DNA from: Amygdalobacter indicium
GTDB taxonomy: Bacteria; Bacillota; Clostridia; Saccharofermentanales; Fastidiosipilaceae
Direction of reading: 5' to 3'
Assembly (NCBI RefSeq): GCF_029101545.1
Contig: NZ_CP118866.1
Location: 868,001 to 932,000 of the forward strand
DNA length: 64,000 nucleotides
The first letter of the stretch is position 1, and the number at the start of each line of letters is the position of its first letter. A program made the translations under genes and the position numbers. Positions 26,980 to 36,257 of the stretch are shown here, in pieces. Under the pieces are notes generated by a model. It had not been told where the DNA came from. It worked only from the letters and a program-made list of their open reading frames with translations, and searched no databases.

Positions 26980-27915
26980 TTATCCGTTTTTCGCTTCAAA
27001 CAATTCACAGGCTATTTGCCAAAGTTCCTGCGGCGTCAATTCTTCCGCTCTGACAGTCAAAGGCAAACCTGCCTTCAATAATATAGCCGATAATTGTTCA
27101 TTCGGCAAAGTTGAAAAACAATTGCGTATTTGTTTACGACGATTTTGGAATGCTGTTTGTAAAAAGTCAATAAAATAGAGCCACAATTTTTGATCTCGTA
27201 TTGAATTTTGCCGGGGAAAATAAATATCCGACTTTTCTTCTCCGCCTTTTTCAGTTGTCATAATCAAAAATTCATTGTCGACATGCGGCACGGGAAAAAA
27301 TGCCTGACGCGATATTTTATAACGTTCAGCACTCCGAAACAGCATTTGAGTGATTACAGCCTGTAAACCGTATAACTTCGCTTGATAATTAGTTCGGCCC
27401 GGAGGCGGACAAAGGAGACGGTTAATTGCCTCTTTTTGCAGCATTAAAGCTAAAATGCCGATTTTTTCGCCCAATTCACGATAAATCTTATTAATCAATT
27501 CTCGTGTTAAAGAATAAGGCAAATTAGAAACTACCGCTACTTTTTCAAATCGGGCAAAAAGCTGCGTCCAATCGGCAGCCAACGCATCGGTAAATGATAA
27601 GTGCAGACGTCCTTGGGCTAAGCTTTCAGCGAATCTTAAGTTCAAGAAAGTTTCCAAGGTTTTATCTATTTCATAAGCATAAACTGTAACATTGCGATTC
27701 AGCAATGCTGCCGTCAACGCACCGCCGCCGACACCGATTTCCAGAACAGCCATGTTATCCGTCAAATCGATTTTATCAACCAATTTGCCGGCATCTTCAC
27801 AATATCTTAAGAAATTTTGCCCCCAACTTTTTCTGAAATTATGGGCAAGATTAGCAAGATATCCGGCATCGGGCGTCTTATTTTGCTTCAAATTCGTCTG
27901 CACTTTATCATCCAA
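26980..27915 (-). CDS. rsmA: 16S rRNA dimethyladenosine transferase
   Basis: RsmA (KsgA) dimethylates two adjacent adenosines in helix 45 of 16S rRNA late in 30S assembly, using S-adenosylmethionine. The 311-residue protein has the start KSWGQNFL, the SAM loop LEIGVGGG (58-65), and the catalytic NLPY at 131-134. A C-terminal helical domain has the TPQELWQIA segment. Loss of it gives kasugamycin resistance in E. coli. It lies 3 bp after pgi and 5 bp before the ZapA-like gene. Confidence 0.96.
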   Translation of the reverse strand: MDDKVQTNLKQNKTPDAGYLANLAHNFRKSWGQNFLRYCEDAGKLVDKIDLTDNMAVLEIGVGGGALTAALLNRNVTVYAYEIDKTLETFLNLRFAESLAQGRLHLSFTDALAADWTQLFARFEKVAVVSNLPYSLTRELINKIYRELGEKIGILALMLQKEAINRLLCPPPGRTNYQAKLYGLQAVITQMLFRSAERYKISRQAFFPVPHVDNEFLIMTTEKGGEEKSDIYFPRQNSIRDQKLWLYFIDFLQTAFQNRRKQIRNCFSTLPNEQLSAILLKAGLPLTVRAEELTPQELWQIACELFEAKNG

Positions 27916-27918
27916 TCA

Positions 27919-29253
27919 TTATTTATTCAAACGTGCTTCCAAAATTTCTTTTTGTTTTTCAAATCCGGGCTTACCGATTAAAGCATACATATTCTGTTTA
28001 TAATGCTCTACACCCGGCTGATTAAACGGATTAACAGCATTGAGATAGCCGCTCAAGCCACAGGCATATTCGAAGAAATAAAGTAATTGTCCCAATTCGT
28101 TTTCAGAAATTTTGTCTAAGGTAATTAAGCTGTTCGGGACACCGCCGTCAGCATGGGCTAAGGACGTACCCAACATAGCATTGTGATTAACTTCCTGCAA
28201 ATTTTTATTGGACAGGAAATTCAAACCGTCAATATTTTGCGGATCATCAGGAATCAGGCAGACACTGTTACTATTATTAATCCACAACACCGTTTCGAAC
28301 AAGTTACGGGACCCTTCCTGAATAAACTGCCCCATACTGTGTAAATCGGTTGTATTACTTACAGCAGCCGGGAAAATACCGCGCTTGAATTTACCTTCAC
28401 TTTCGCCGTATAACTGTTTCCACCATTCCGATAAATAATTCAAGCGTAAATCATAGTTGACCAAAATTTCAATAGCTTTACCCTGTCTATACAAGCTATT
28501 GCGCAAAGCGGCATATTTCCAAGCCGGGTTGCTCAAATCTTTAGTTTCAGCGCAAATTTTCTGCATTTGCCCGGCTCCGGCCAACAGCTCTTCGACATTA
28601 ACTCCGCTTACAGCTAACGGGAAAAGACCGACAGCCGTTAAAACAGTAAAACGTCCGCCCACGTTATCGGGAACAACGAATGTTTGGTAACCCTTTTCCG
28701 TAGCAAATTTTTTCAAAGCACCTTTATGCGCATCAGTTGTCGCAAAAATTAAAGATTTCGCCTTTTCACTGCCGACCTGTTTTTCTAATAAGGAACGCAA
28801 AATTCTGAAGCTTACTGCCGGTTCTGTTGTTGTACCGGACTTGGAAATAACATTGATGGCAAAGCGTTTATCTTTAAGGTATGCCAACAATTCATTCATG
28901 TAATCACCGGACAATTGGAAGCCGGCATAAATAATTTCCGGGCTATTCTTAATTTGGCCTGTAAGAGATTGAGCAAAGGCTGAATGAACGGCACGAGCAC
29001 CCAAATAAGAACCGCCGATACCGATAACTACAAGGCAATCAACTTCCCGACGCAATCTCGCTGCACATTCCTTAATTTTTTGTAATTCCGCTTTGTCGTA
29101 TTCAGTCGGCAAATTGACCCAACCTAAGAAATCTGCACCTAAATTCGTACCGTCGTGTAAAGCACAATCAGCTATTTTTAATTGTGCCTGTAAAGCTTCC
29201 AACTCTCCGTCAGACAAAAAACTCGCAGCATTTTTGCAGTTAAACTTTAACAT
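27919..29253 (-). CDS. pgi: Glucose-6-phosphate isomerase
   Basis: Pgi interconverts glucose 6-phosphate and fructose 6-phosphate in the cytoplasm. The 444-residue length is that of the shorter Firmicute form. The signature GGRFTVLTAVGLFPLA and the phosphate-binding SKSGTTTEP are present, as are the GESEGK and FNQPGVEHYK regions with catalytic residues. AGAAGGTTG precedes the ATG. It leads a six-gene minus-strand run ending at smpB, so a glycolytic enzyme drives translation and division genes. Confidence 0.97.
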   Translation of the reverse strand: MLKFNCKNAASFLSDGELEALQAQLKIADCALHDGTNLGADFLGWVNLPTEYDKAELQKIKECAARLRREVDCLVVIGIGGSYLGARAVHSAFAQSLTGQIKNSPEIIYAGFQLSGDYMNELLAYLKDKRFAINVISKSGTTTEPAVSFRILRSLLEKQVGSEKAKSLIFATTDAHKGALKKFATEKGYQTFVVPDNVGGRFTVLTAVGLFPLAVSGVNVEELLAGAGQMQKICAETKDLSNPAWKYAALRNSLYRQGKAIEILVNYDLRLNYLSEWWKQLYGESEGKFKRGIFPAAVSNTTDLHSMGQFIQEGSRNLFETVLWINNSNSVCLIPDDPQNIDGLNFLSNKNLQEVNHNAMLGTSLAHADGGVPNSLITLDKISENELGQLLYFFEYACGLSGYLNAVNPFNQPGVEHYKQNMYALIGKPGFEKQKEILEARLNK

Positions 29254-29349
29254 GAAACAACCTTCTTTCTCAAATTTTCATGTACATTATCCGATTACTC
29301 GGCCTTACTTATTAATCATCGGCTTAATTACATATCAGCCAACTAGATA

Positions 29350-29358
29350 ATTATAACA
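29350..29358 (-). promoter_or_regulatory. Extended -10 element for the pgi operon
   Basis: On the minus strand TGT-TATAAT lies 97 bp before the pgi start. A 10-bp sequence TTATAACAGT here (29351-29360) recurs at 29401-29410, exactly 50 bp away. No clear -35 is seen. Confidence 0.45.
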
Positions 29359-29410
29359 GTTTACCGCCCCTATTGCTGTAATTTTTTCTAAAACAGAAAT
29401 TTATAACAGT
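29351..29410. repeat. Direct repeat TTATAACAGT, two copies 50 bp apart
   Basis: Copies at 29351-29360 and 29401-29410 in the divergent pgi/ABC-F promoter region. Both contain a minus-strand TGTTATAA, so they could be tandem -10 elements or binding sites of one regulator on the same helix face. Confidence 0.4.
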
Positions 29411-29462
29411 AAATATAGCCGATTATTTGCCCCTTTCTGCAGCTGTGCAGGTATTGATTTGA

Positions 29463-29471
29463 TGTTATAAT
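29463..29471 (+). promoter_or_regulatory. Extended -10 element 6 bp before the ABC-F start codon
   Basis: TGT-TATAAT ends 6 bp before the ATG at 29478, and no ribosome binding site lies between. If used, transcription would begin at or next to the ATG, giving a leaderless mRNA. Confidence 0.45.
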
Positions 29472-29477
29472 TACGTC

Positions 29478-31508
29478 ATGAGTTTGATAAATTTACAAGA
29501 AGTTAATTTAGCTTTTAATGAGCAGGTAATATTCGATCAGGCCGATTTAACCATTGATGCCGGATATAAGTATGCACTTGTCGGCTTAAACGGTTCCGGT
29601 AAGTCTACTTTTTTTAAGTTATTGTGTCGTGAAATTTTACCGGACAGCGGTAAAATAAATCAAGCTAAAAATTGTATCATAAGTTACTTAGGCCAACATT
29701 CCTTACAAGCTTTAGATAAACTGGCTCATGTCTATGATAATCCGGAATTGACTGCTGTTGAAACTGAAATGAATGAATTGAGTCAATTGATAGCCGCAGC
29801 CGATAAAAAAGCCGAAAATGACAAAGATTTACCCGTCCTGCTGAAACGGTATACGGAAACTCAAGCTGAATTTGAACGCCTGGGAGGATATGGTTTTACA
29901 GCTTCTATTAAGGCTGCTCTGGCCGGATTGAATTTACCGACAGAATTAATCGAACAGGCACCGATTACTCTTTCCGGCGGTGAAAAAATGAAAGTAGCTT
30001 TAGCTCATTGTCTATTACGACCGGCGGATTTAATTTTGCTGGATGAACCGACGAACCACTTGGATTTACTTAGTTGTGATTGGCTGGCCGATTTTATCAA
30101 AAAATCCAAAAAGACTTTTATTGTTGTCAGTCATGATCGCTATTTTCTTGATCGTATAAGTGATAAAACCATTATGTTGGAGGGACATAAATTCACCGTA
30201 TATTCCGGCAATTATACGCAAGCGCGGAAATTAGCTGATGAACAAAAACAAATTCAGGCTAAAGAATTGGAACGTTTAAATGAAAAGCTCAATATAGAAA
30301 CTGCTGTTAAACAAACCTTTCTTTCCCATCGTAATATCAGCGGTTATCATCAAAGAGAAAAAGTTGTAAATAGCTTAAATGCCAAAATAAAGCAGCTTAA
30401 AGAACAGCAAATCGGGGAAAAACACTTAAAATTCAGTTTTAATCAACCGTCATCTTTGGGTGAAAAAGATTACAAACGTTTACTTGTCTCGGTGAAAGAT
30501 TTAAGTAAAAAATTCGATAAGCAACTTTTTCAGCATCTGGATTTTTCCTTGAAAGCGAATGAAAAAGCAGCTTTAATCGGACGTAACGGCACAGGTAAAA
30601 CCACTTTATTAAAAATCCTTTTGGGAGAAGAACTGCCTGATAGCGGCGAAATTAAACTTTACGGGGATTTACAAATAGCTTATATGGGACAAATCATTAA
30701 TTTCCCCGATCCTTCTCAAAGTTTGCTGGATTATCTTATGCACGATAATACCATACCCGAACGCTATATCAGAGCGCAATTGGCGAATTACGGTTTTGAC
30801 AGCAGCATGATTGATAAACCTCTTCGTATTTTATCCGGCGGTGAAAGACATAGAATTTTTTTGGCAAAATTGATCAACGCTCACCCGGATATTTTATTTC
30901 TGGATGAACCGACCAATCATCTTGATCTTTATTCTATAGAACGTTTGGAAAATGCCCTGCAAAATTATGCCGGGGCTTTAGTAGTGGTTAGTCATGACCG
31001 CTATTTTGTCGAGAAAATTGCCAATAAAATCTACGGTTTTGTCGATTGTCGCCTGAAAGAATATGCTTCTTACGAAGAATGGTGGAAAACGTACTTGTCT
31101 TCTCTGAATTCGAGTAACATTGATTCTTTAAGTAAAGAAAAATCGCTGTCTGCAACTAAAACTACAAGTTCCGCGGTCGTTAAAGAACGAAAAGCAACTG
31201 ACAGCAATTGGAATAAAGGTAAAATTCGGGCTTTAAAAGTCCAGGCACAGAATAACTTAAATACGGTTCTGCAACTATTAACCCGAAATGAGCAGTTTAA
31301 TCAAACTTTTTTACAAAATACGGATAATACGCCTCAGTCCTACGAAGATTACAATCTGCGCCTCCAATTGGGAGAAAAAGCGGAGGAACTGTATTTAGAA
31401 TTAAGTGAAGAATTGGAAAAAGATGAAGCCTGTTCCTGGGCGGAAGTTCAAGCTTACAATGCAAATCTGGAGAAAACTATAAGTAACTTGGAAAAATTAC
31501 TCAAATAA
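29478..31508 (+). CDS. ABC-F family ATPase (ribosome-associated, no membrane domain)
   Basis: ABC-F proteins have two ABC ATPase domains and act at the ribosomal E site in translation or antibiotic protection; they are soluble, not transporters. The 676-residue protein has Walker A motifs GLNGSGKST (36-44) and GRNGTGKTT (368-376), signature motifs LSGGEKMKV (165-173) and LSGGERHRI (452-460), and Walker B with LLDEPTNHLDL and FLDEPTNHLDL. A charged linker of about 80 residues lies between them and a C-terminal coiled coil follows (about 580-676). The subtype (Uup, YheS/EttA-like or resistance factor) is not resolved. No Shine-Dalgarno is visible. It is the only plus-strand gene for many kilobases. 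Confidence 0.94.
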   Translation: MSLINLQEVNLAFNEQVIFDQADLTIDAGYKYALVGLNGSGKSTFFKLLCREILPDSGKINQAKNCIISYLGQHSLQALDKLAHVYDNPELTAVETEMNELSQLIAAADKKAENDKDLPVLLKRYTETQAEFERLGGYGFTASIKAALAGLNLPTELIEQAPITLSGGEKMKVALAHCLLRPADLILLDEPTNHLDLLSCDWLADFIKKSKKTFIVVSHDRYFLDRISDKTIMLEGHKFTVYSGNYTQARKLADEQKQIQAKELERLNEKLNIETAVKQTFLSHRNISGYHQREKVVNSLNAKIKQLKEQQIGEKHLKFSFNQPSSLGEKDYKRLLVSVKDLSKKFDKQLFQHLDFSLKANEKAALIGRNGTGKTTLLKILLGEELPDSGEIKLYGDLQIAYMGQIINFPDPSQSLLDYLMHDNTIPERYIRAQLANYGFDSSMIDKPLRILSGGERHRIFLAKLINAHPDILFLDEPTNHLDLYSIERLENALQNYAGALVVVSHDRYFVEKIANKIYGFVDCRLKEYASYEEWWKTYLSSLNSSNIDSLSKEKSLSATKTTSSAVVKERKATDSNWNKGKIRALKVQAQNNLNTVLQLLTRNEQFNQTFLQNTDNTPQSYEDYNLRLQLGEKAEELYLELSEELEKDEACSWAEVQAYNANLEKTISNLEKLLK

Positions 31509-31512
31509 ATAA

Positions 31513-31541
31513 CCCTCAGGCTGCAACTTGCAACCTGAGGG
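31513..31541. terminator. Bidirectional hairpin between ABC-F gene and aspA
   Basis: An 8-bp stem CCCTCAGG / CCTGAGGG, extended by TGCA / TGCA past one mismatch, lies between the convergent stops. T-rich sequence follows on both strands, so it can serve both genes. Confidence 0.8.
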
Positions 31542-31564
31542 AAATAGTTTTAATCCGGCTTTCA

Positions 31565-33151
31565 TTAATGCTTGTTTTTCAAATGATAATGTTTTTGCCA
31601 TTCACTTGTATCGCCGCTGATTCCCGGTCCGGTCATGTTTTGCGGATTCATTAAAGTTTCTAACTGCTTAGAACTCAACAACTTATTCTCCAAAATCAAT
31701 TCGCCGACCTGTCTGCCGGTTTTTTGCGCTTCTTTAGCAATCTTGGCAGCATTTTTATAACCGATATAAGGATTAAGTGCAGTAACTATGCCGATGGAAT
31801 GATTGACCAGATCCCGACAACGTTCTTCATTCACACTTATACCGTTAATACAATTGTCAATCAAAGTTCTGACAGCATGCGTTAAAGTTTCCGCCGATTG
31901 GAATAAGTTATAAAAAATAACCGGTTCAAAAGCATTCAATTCCATTTGTCCGGCTTCACAAGCTAAAGTAATAGTTGTATCGTTGCCTATAATATTAAAT
32001 GCTACCTGATTAACCACTTCCGGGATTACCGGATTAACTTTTCCGGGCATTATTGAAGAGCCGTTTTGCATCGACGGTAAATTAATCTCGGCAAAGCCGC
32101 AACGCGGTCCGCTGCTCAACAAACGTAAATCATTACACATTTTTGATAAATTAACGGCACATGTCTTGATAATTCCGGACGCTTCCACATAACCGTCCAG
32201 ATTTTGCGTAGCATCTACTAAATTTTCCGCCTGTCTCAAAGGCAGATGCGAAATAGCGACAATATTCGGCACGATATTATTAACATAATTAATATCAGCA
32301 TTTAAGCCCGTACCGATCGCCGTACCGCCCATAGGCAAATCTGCCAAGCAGGAAACGGCTTTATCAAATCTCTTGATATCTCTTTGTACAGCTGCAGCAT
32401 AAGCCGAAAATTCCTGGCCTAAACGAATAGGTACGGCATCCTGTAACTGTGTACGTCCCATTTTCAGAACGTTATCAAATTCTTTCGCTTTGGCCTGCAA
32501 AGCAGAAGCTAAATCATTTAAAGCTTTCTGTGCTTCCAAAATCAGTTTAATGGCCGTCATTTTGCCGCAGCTGGGAAATACATCATTAGTCGACTGCGCG
32601 AAATTAACGTGGTCATTGGGATGAACAATAGAATAATCGCCTTTTTCGCCTCCCAAAATTTCAATGGCACGATTGGCAATTACCTCATTGGCATTCATAT
32701 TCAGCGACGTACCGGCACCGCCTTGAATCGGATCAACAATGAATTGATCATGTAGATAACCGGCAACTATTTCATCACAAGCCTGACTGATAGCAGTTGC
32801 CCGCTCCTCATCCAAACGGCCGGCAGTATAGTTAGTTATAGCTGCTGCTTTCTTAATCTCAGCGACAGAATCGATTAAATAACGATGCATTCTCATGCCG
32901 GTAATAGGGAAATTAATTGCACCGCGCAAAGTCTGGACACCATAATAAGCGTTCTTGGCAACTTTCTTTTCGCCGATTGAATCACTTTCCAAACGATAAG
33001 CAAAATCAGGTTTTTTTTCTTGTTTGCTTAAAATTACTCCGATTGCCAAGTTAGCCTGTTCTTCCGGTTTATGCCAATCTGACGGAATATTAGCTTCATT
33101 AAATGTATTGTGTAATAACTTCTCAACAACTTCCTGCTTAAAATCACTCAT
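31565..33151 (-). CDS. aspA: Aspartate ammonia-lyase
   Basis: Aspartase reversibly deaminates L-aspartate to fumarate and ammonia. The fumarase/aspartase superfamily signature GSSIMPGKVNP is at 364-374, with catalytic Ser365. The motif EAGQMELNAFEPVI favours aspartase over class II fumarase. The GGAGTS motif (144-149) is also present. At 528 residues it is about 55 longer than typical, because of an N-terminal extension before the usual start FAYRLESDSIGEK. AGGTAGGTAAGAA precedes the ATG. A good promoter lies just upstream. Together with sdaA it implies amino-acid fermentation or fumarate supply. Confidence 0.93.
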   Translation of the reverse strand: MSDFKQEVVEKLLHNTFNEANIPSDWHKPEEQANLAIGVILSKQEKKPDFAYRLESDSIGEKKVAKNAYYGVQTLRGAINFPITGMRMHRYLIDSVAEIKKAAAITNYTAGRLDEERATAISQACDEIVAGYLHDQFIVDPIQGGAGTSLNMNANEVIANRAIEILGGEKGDYSIVHPNDHVNFAQSTNDVFPSCGKMTAIKLILEAQKALNDLASALQAKAKEFDNVLKMGRTQLQDAVPIRLGQEFSAYAAAVQRDIKRFDKAVSCLADLPMGGTAIGTGLNADINYVNNIVPNIVAISHLPLRQAENLVDATQNLDGYVEASGIIKTCAVNLSKMCNDLRLLSSGPRCGFAEINLPSMQNGSSIMPGKVNPVIPEVVNQVAFNIIGNDTTITLACEAGQMELNAFEPVIFYNLFQSAETLTHAVRTLIDNCINGISVNEERCRDLVNHSIGIVTALNPYIGYKNAAKIAKEAQKTGRQVGELILENKLLSSKQLETLMNPQNMTGPGISGDTSEWQKHYHLKNKH

Positions 33152-33206
33152 TTCTTACCTACCTGTCAGCAAATCTTTTTGTATAATTTACTAAGATTAC
33201 TAATAA

Positions 33207-33234
33207 ATTATAGGTCTTAATTTGTGAAAATCAA
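33207..33234 (-). promoter_or_regulatory. aspA promoter
   Basis: On the minus strand TTGATT, a 16-bp spacer and consensus TATAAT, with the -35 directly after the tatD stop codon. The leader is about 50 nt. Confidence 0.6.
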
Positions 33235-33235
33235 C

Positions 33236-34162
33236 CTAATTAATGCCGAAAAGTCGAACTGCATTATCGTATATTACTCTTGCCGCCTCTTCCGGCGCTA
33301 CGTTCTTAATTTCAGCAATTTTTTGCAAAACAAGTTTTACATTCGCCGGTTCATTTCTTTCTCCTCTGAAAGGTTCAGGGGTAAGATATGGTGCGTCAGT
33401 TTCTATTAATATCCGGCTTAGAGGACAATACTCTATAACTTCCGGCGCCACTCTGGCATTTTTAAAAGTTATCGGGCCGTCAAATCCCAAGTAAAATCCC
33501 ATTTCCAATAAACGTTTGGCAAATTCTTTGGAACCGGAATAACAATGAATCACACCGGGCGAAGATAGCAACAAATTATTTTTAAAAGCAGACTGTAATA
33601 TATCTAAAGTATCACTGAAAGCTTCCCGCGTATGGATACTCAAAGGTAATTTAAGTTCTGCAGCCCATGCCAGCTGCTCGTAAAAAGCGCGTTTTTGTAA
33701 GGCGCGCGGGGAATTATCGTAATAGTAATCCAAGCCTATCTCCCCTACGGCTGCCAAAATAGGTTTGCCGGAATCGCTAACAAATCGATCAGCTGAATTA
33801 TCCGAGGAAGTCCGAGCGACAAGAGAAAATTCGCCGGCCAGTTTTACCAATTCTGCATAACCGTTATTCAAGCAATAATCCTCCGCCGCATGCGGATGAT
33901 AGCCTAAAGCATACCGTACCAGCTTCTTTTCCTGCGCAGACAAAGAAGCATGGAAACTTAAAGTTCTTTTGCATGATTGCAAGTCGTCACAAGGCAACAG
34001 CATCTGTTTGATATTCGCCGCATGTGCTCGGGCTATAACGCTATGATAATCGGCTTGAAATTCCGGGTCATGAATATGGGTATGGCTGTCATAAGCCGGA
34101 AGATTATTAATAATAAAATTACGAGCGGCAACTTGAGCCGCATGTTGTTTTTCTTTACTCAT
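33236..34162 (-). CDS. TatD family metal-dependent deoxyribonuclease
   Basis: TatD proteins are TIM-barrel metallohydrolases with DNase activity, linked in some species to DNA quality control. The metal ligands are visible: SHTHIHD near residue 26, VGEIGLDYYY, SIHTREAF, IHCYSGS and the late ETDAPYLTPEPFRG. The length of 308 is about 50 above the common 255-265; much of the excess lies in an N-terminal segment and an insertion near 120-140 (RTSSDNSADRFVSDSG). GGAGGAATAT precedes the ATG. It lies downstream of metG, as in many Firmicutes, but a terminator-like hairpin separates them. Confidence 0.93.
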   Translation of the reverse strand: MSKEKQHAAQVAARNFIINNLPAYDSHTHIHDPEFQADYHSVIARAHAANIKQMLLPCDDLQSCKRTLSFHASLSAQEKKLVRYALGYHPHAAEDYCLNNGYAELVKLAGEFSLVARTSSDNSADRFVSDSGKPILAAVGEIGLDYYYDNSPRALQKRAFYEQLAWAAELKLPLSIHTREAFSDTLDILQSAFKNNLLLSSPGVIHCYSGSKEFAKRLLEMGFYLGFDGPITFKNARVAPEVIEYCPLSRILIETDAPYLTPEPFRGERNEPANVKLVLQKIAEIKNVAPEEAARVIYDNAVRLFGIN

Positions 34163-34190
34163 ATATTCCTCCGGGCGAATAAAATTAAAG

Positions 34191-34226
34191 AAATAACCGA
34201 AGGCTGGGCAGCAACTCCGGTTATTT
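34191..34226 (-). terminator. Hairpin terminator between metG and tatD
   Basis: A 9-bp stem AAATAACCG / CGGTTATTT with a long loop, followed on the minus strand by a T-rich tract (TTTCTTTAATTTT). It starts 16 nt after the metG stop, so tatD depends on readthrough or its own promoter. Confidence 0.65.
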
Positions 34227-34241
34227 TATCTTTGCTTAAAC

Positions 34242-36236
34242 TCAAGCTATAATTGCTCCGTCCTGAACTTTATCGGCAACTGTCAATAAACGGATGCTGC
34301 CATCAGGATTTTCTGCCGTCAAAAGCATCGCTTCGGAAACAATTCCTTTTAACTTACGCGCCGGTAAATTACACAACAGGACTACCTGCTTGCCGAGCAT
34401 CTCCTCCGGCGTATAATATCGGGCAATACCTGAAACGACACTGAGCAAACGGTCATTACCGATATTAATTGTTTCATGCAACAATTTATCCGATTTGGCA
34501 ACTCTTTCACATTTAACTACCGTACCGATACGCAGTTCCAATTTGGCAAAATCACTCAACTCTACAGTCTGTTTCTCCTCCGATTCGGATTGAACTTTTG
34601 CAGCAGTTTGTTTTTCCGGCTCCTGTTTGGCCTGAGCAGCTGCTTTTTGAGCTTCCAGCAAGCCGTTAAGGTAGTCGATTTCCTTCTTCATATCCAAGCG
34701 CGGGAAAATCGGTTCGCTGGTCTGCAAAGTCCCTTGACAGGAGAAATTATGCCAACTGCCGACCTCTTTGAATTGCGCAATTAAATTCGTTTTGTCCGTC
34801 GCCTGACCCAATCCGCTCAATATACGCAACATGGAAGACGGCATAGCCGGATATAAACACAAGGCTATTTGCCGCAAAGTCTCCAACAAATGCAATATAA
34901 CGGATAAAAGTTCTGCCTTTTTATCTTCCTGCTTAGCTAAAACCCAGGGAGAAGTTTCGTCGATATACTTATTTGCGCGTTGGATTAAAACAAATATCGC
35001 CGCCAAGCTGTTGGAATACTGATTTTCCTTGAAGCAGCGATGATAAATACTTATTTGTTTAACCAAAGTCTGCTCCAAATCAGCATCAAAAGCAGTCGCT
35101 TCGGGCTTTAAATCCTGCGGTATTTCTCCGGCAAAATATTTCACAAACATAGCTAAACTGCGTGAATAGAGATTCCCCAGATCATTAGCCAAATTAATAT
35201 TAATACGTTCAATCAAAGATTCATTAGAGAAGTGTCCGTCCGCCCCGTACGGTAATTCACTCAACAAATAATAACGAATAGCATCGACTCCGTAACGCTG
35301 CGTCAAGATCAAAGGATCAACAACATTGCCTTTTGATTTACTCATCTTGTCATCTTTGAACATCAACCAACCGTGTGCATACAGCTTTTTCGGCAAAGGC
35401 AAATTCAGGGCCATTAATAAAGCCGGCCAAATAATAGCGTGAAAACGCACAATATCTTTACCCAGTAATTGCAAAGAATTTTGCCAAATGTCCGGCAGTG
35501 TCTGCCGCTCATCCGGATAATGCAAAGCCGTAATATAATTACTCAAAGCATCAATCCAAACGTAAATAACATGCTTAGGATCAAAAGGTACCGGCACTCC
35601 CCACTTAAAAGAAGTACGCGAAACGGCCAGATCCTGCAAACCCGGTTCAATGAAATTTTTCACCATCTCATTAACTCTGGCTGTCGGAACCAAAAAATCC
35701 GGTCTTTCTTTGTAAAGCTGCAAAAGTCGGTCCTGATATTTGGACAAACGGAAAAAATAGCATTCTTCCTGTGCCGTTTCAACCGGACGATTACAATCAG
35801 GGCACAAATTTCCCGCAAGGAGCTGTGTTCCCGTCCAAAAAGTTTCGCAAGGTGTGCAATACCAACCTTGATAAGCGCCCTTGTAAATATCGCCCTGATC
35901 ATACAATTTTTGGAATATCATCTGCACCCGTCGGCAATGGTCTTCATCAACGGTACGAATATAATAATCGTAAGAGATATCTAAACTTCGCCATAATTCT
36001 TTAATCCAGGCAACAACTTCATCCGTAAAAGCCCGAGGCGCCAAATGTCTTTCAGTCGCCTTTTTCTCAATTTTTTGTCCGTGCTCGTCCGTTCCTGTTA
36101 AAAAGAACACTTCTTTACCGCGCAAACGTTCATAACGAGCTATATAATCCGCCAGCACCGTTGTATAACTGTTACCGATATGCAACTTATTACTGGGATA
36201 ATAAATCGGAGTTGAAATGTAAAATTTATCACTCAT
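34242..36236 (-). CDS. metG: Methionyl-tRNA synthetase
   Basis: This class I synthetase charges both initiator and elongator tRNA-Met. The 664-residue protein has the HIGN motif at 19-22, KMSKS at 297-301, and a zinc module with Cys127, Cys130, Cys145 and Cys148. A C-terminal EMAP/Trbp111-like tRNA-binding domain (about 560-664: ELRIGTVVKCERV, LCNLPARKLKG) is joined by a Glu/Lys/Gln-rich linker. It follows a cyclophilin gene by 21 bp, with no T-box. Confidence 0.97.
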   Translation of the reverse strand: MSDKFYISTPIYYPSNKLHIGNSYTTVLADYIARYERLRGKEVFFLTGTDEHGQKIEKKATERHLAPRAFTDEVVAWIKELWRSLDISYDYYIRTVDEDHCRRVQMIFQKLYDQGDIYKGAYQGWYCTPCETFWTGTQLLAGNLCPDCNRPVETAQEECYFFRLSKYQDRLLQLYKERPDFLVPTARVNEMVKNFIEPGLQDLAVSRTSFKWGVPVPFDPKHVIYVWIDALSNYITALHYPDERQTLPDIWQNSLQLLGKDIVRFHAIIWPALLMALNLPLPKKLYAHGWLMFKDDKMSKSKGNVVDPLILTQRYGVDAIRYYLLSELPYGADGHFSNESLIERININLANDLGNLYSRSLAMFVKYFAGEIPQDLKPEATAFDADLEQTLVKQISIYHRCFKENQYSNSLAAIFVLIQRANKYIDETSPWVLAKQEDKKAELLSVILHLLETLRQIALCLYPAMPSSMLRILSGLGQATDKTNLIAQFKEVGSWHNFSCQGTLQTSEPIFPRLDMKKEIDYLNGLLEAQKAAAQAKQEPEKQTAAKVQSESEEKQTVELSDFAKLELRIGTVVKCERVAKSDKLLHETINIGNDRLLSVVSGIARYYTPEEMLGKQVVLLCNLPARKLKGIVSEAMLLTAENPDGSIRLLTVADKVQDGAIIA

Positions 36237-36257
36237 AATTGCTCTTCTACACCTTAC

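Noticed and set aside
35469..35984. A 171-codon plus-strand frame opposite metG
   Set aside because: Shadow of metG; contains no domain and no translation start signal.
34242..36236. metG and tatD as one uninterrupted operon
   Set aside because: A 9-bp hairpin with a T-rich tail lies between them, so I treat them as separable units.
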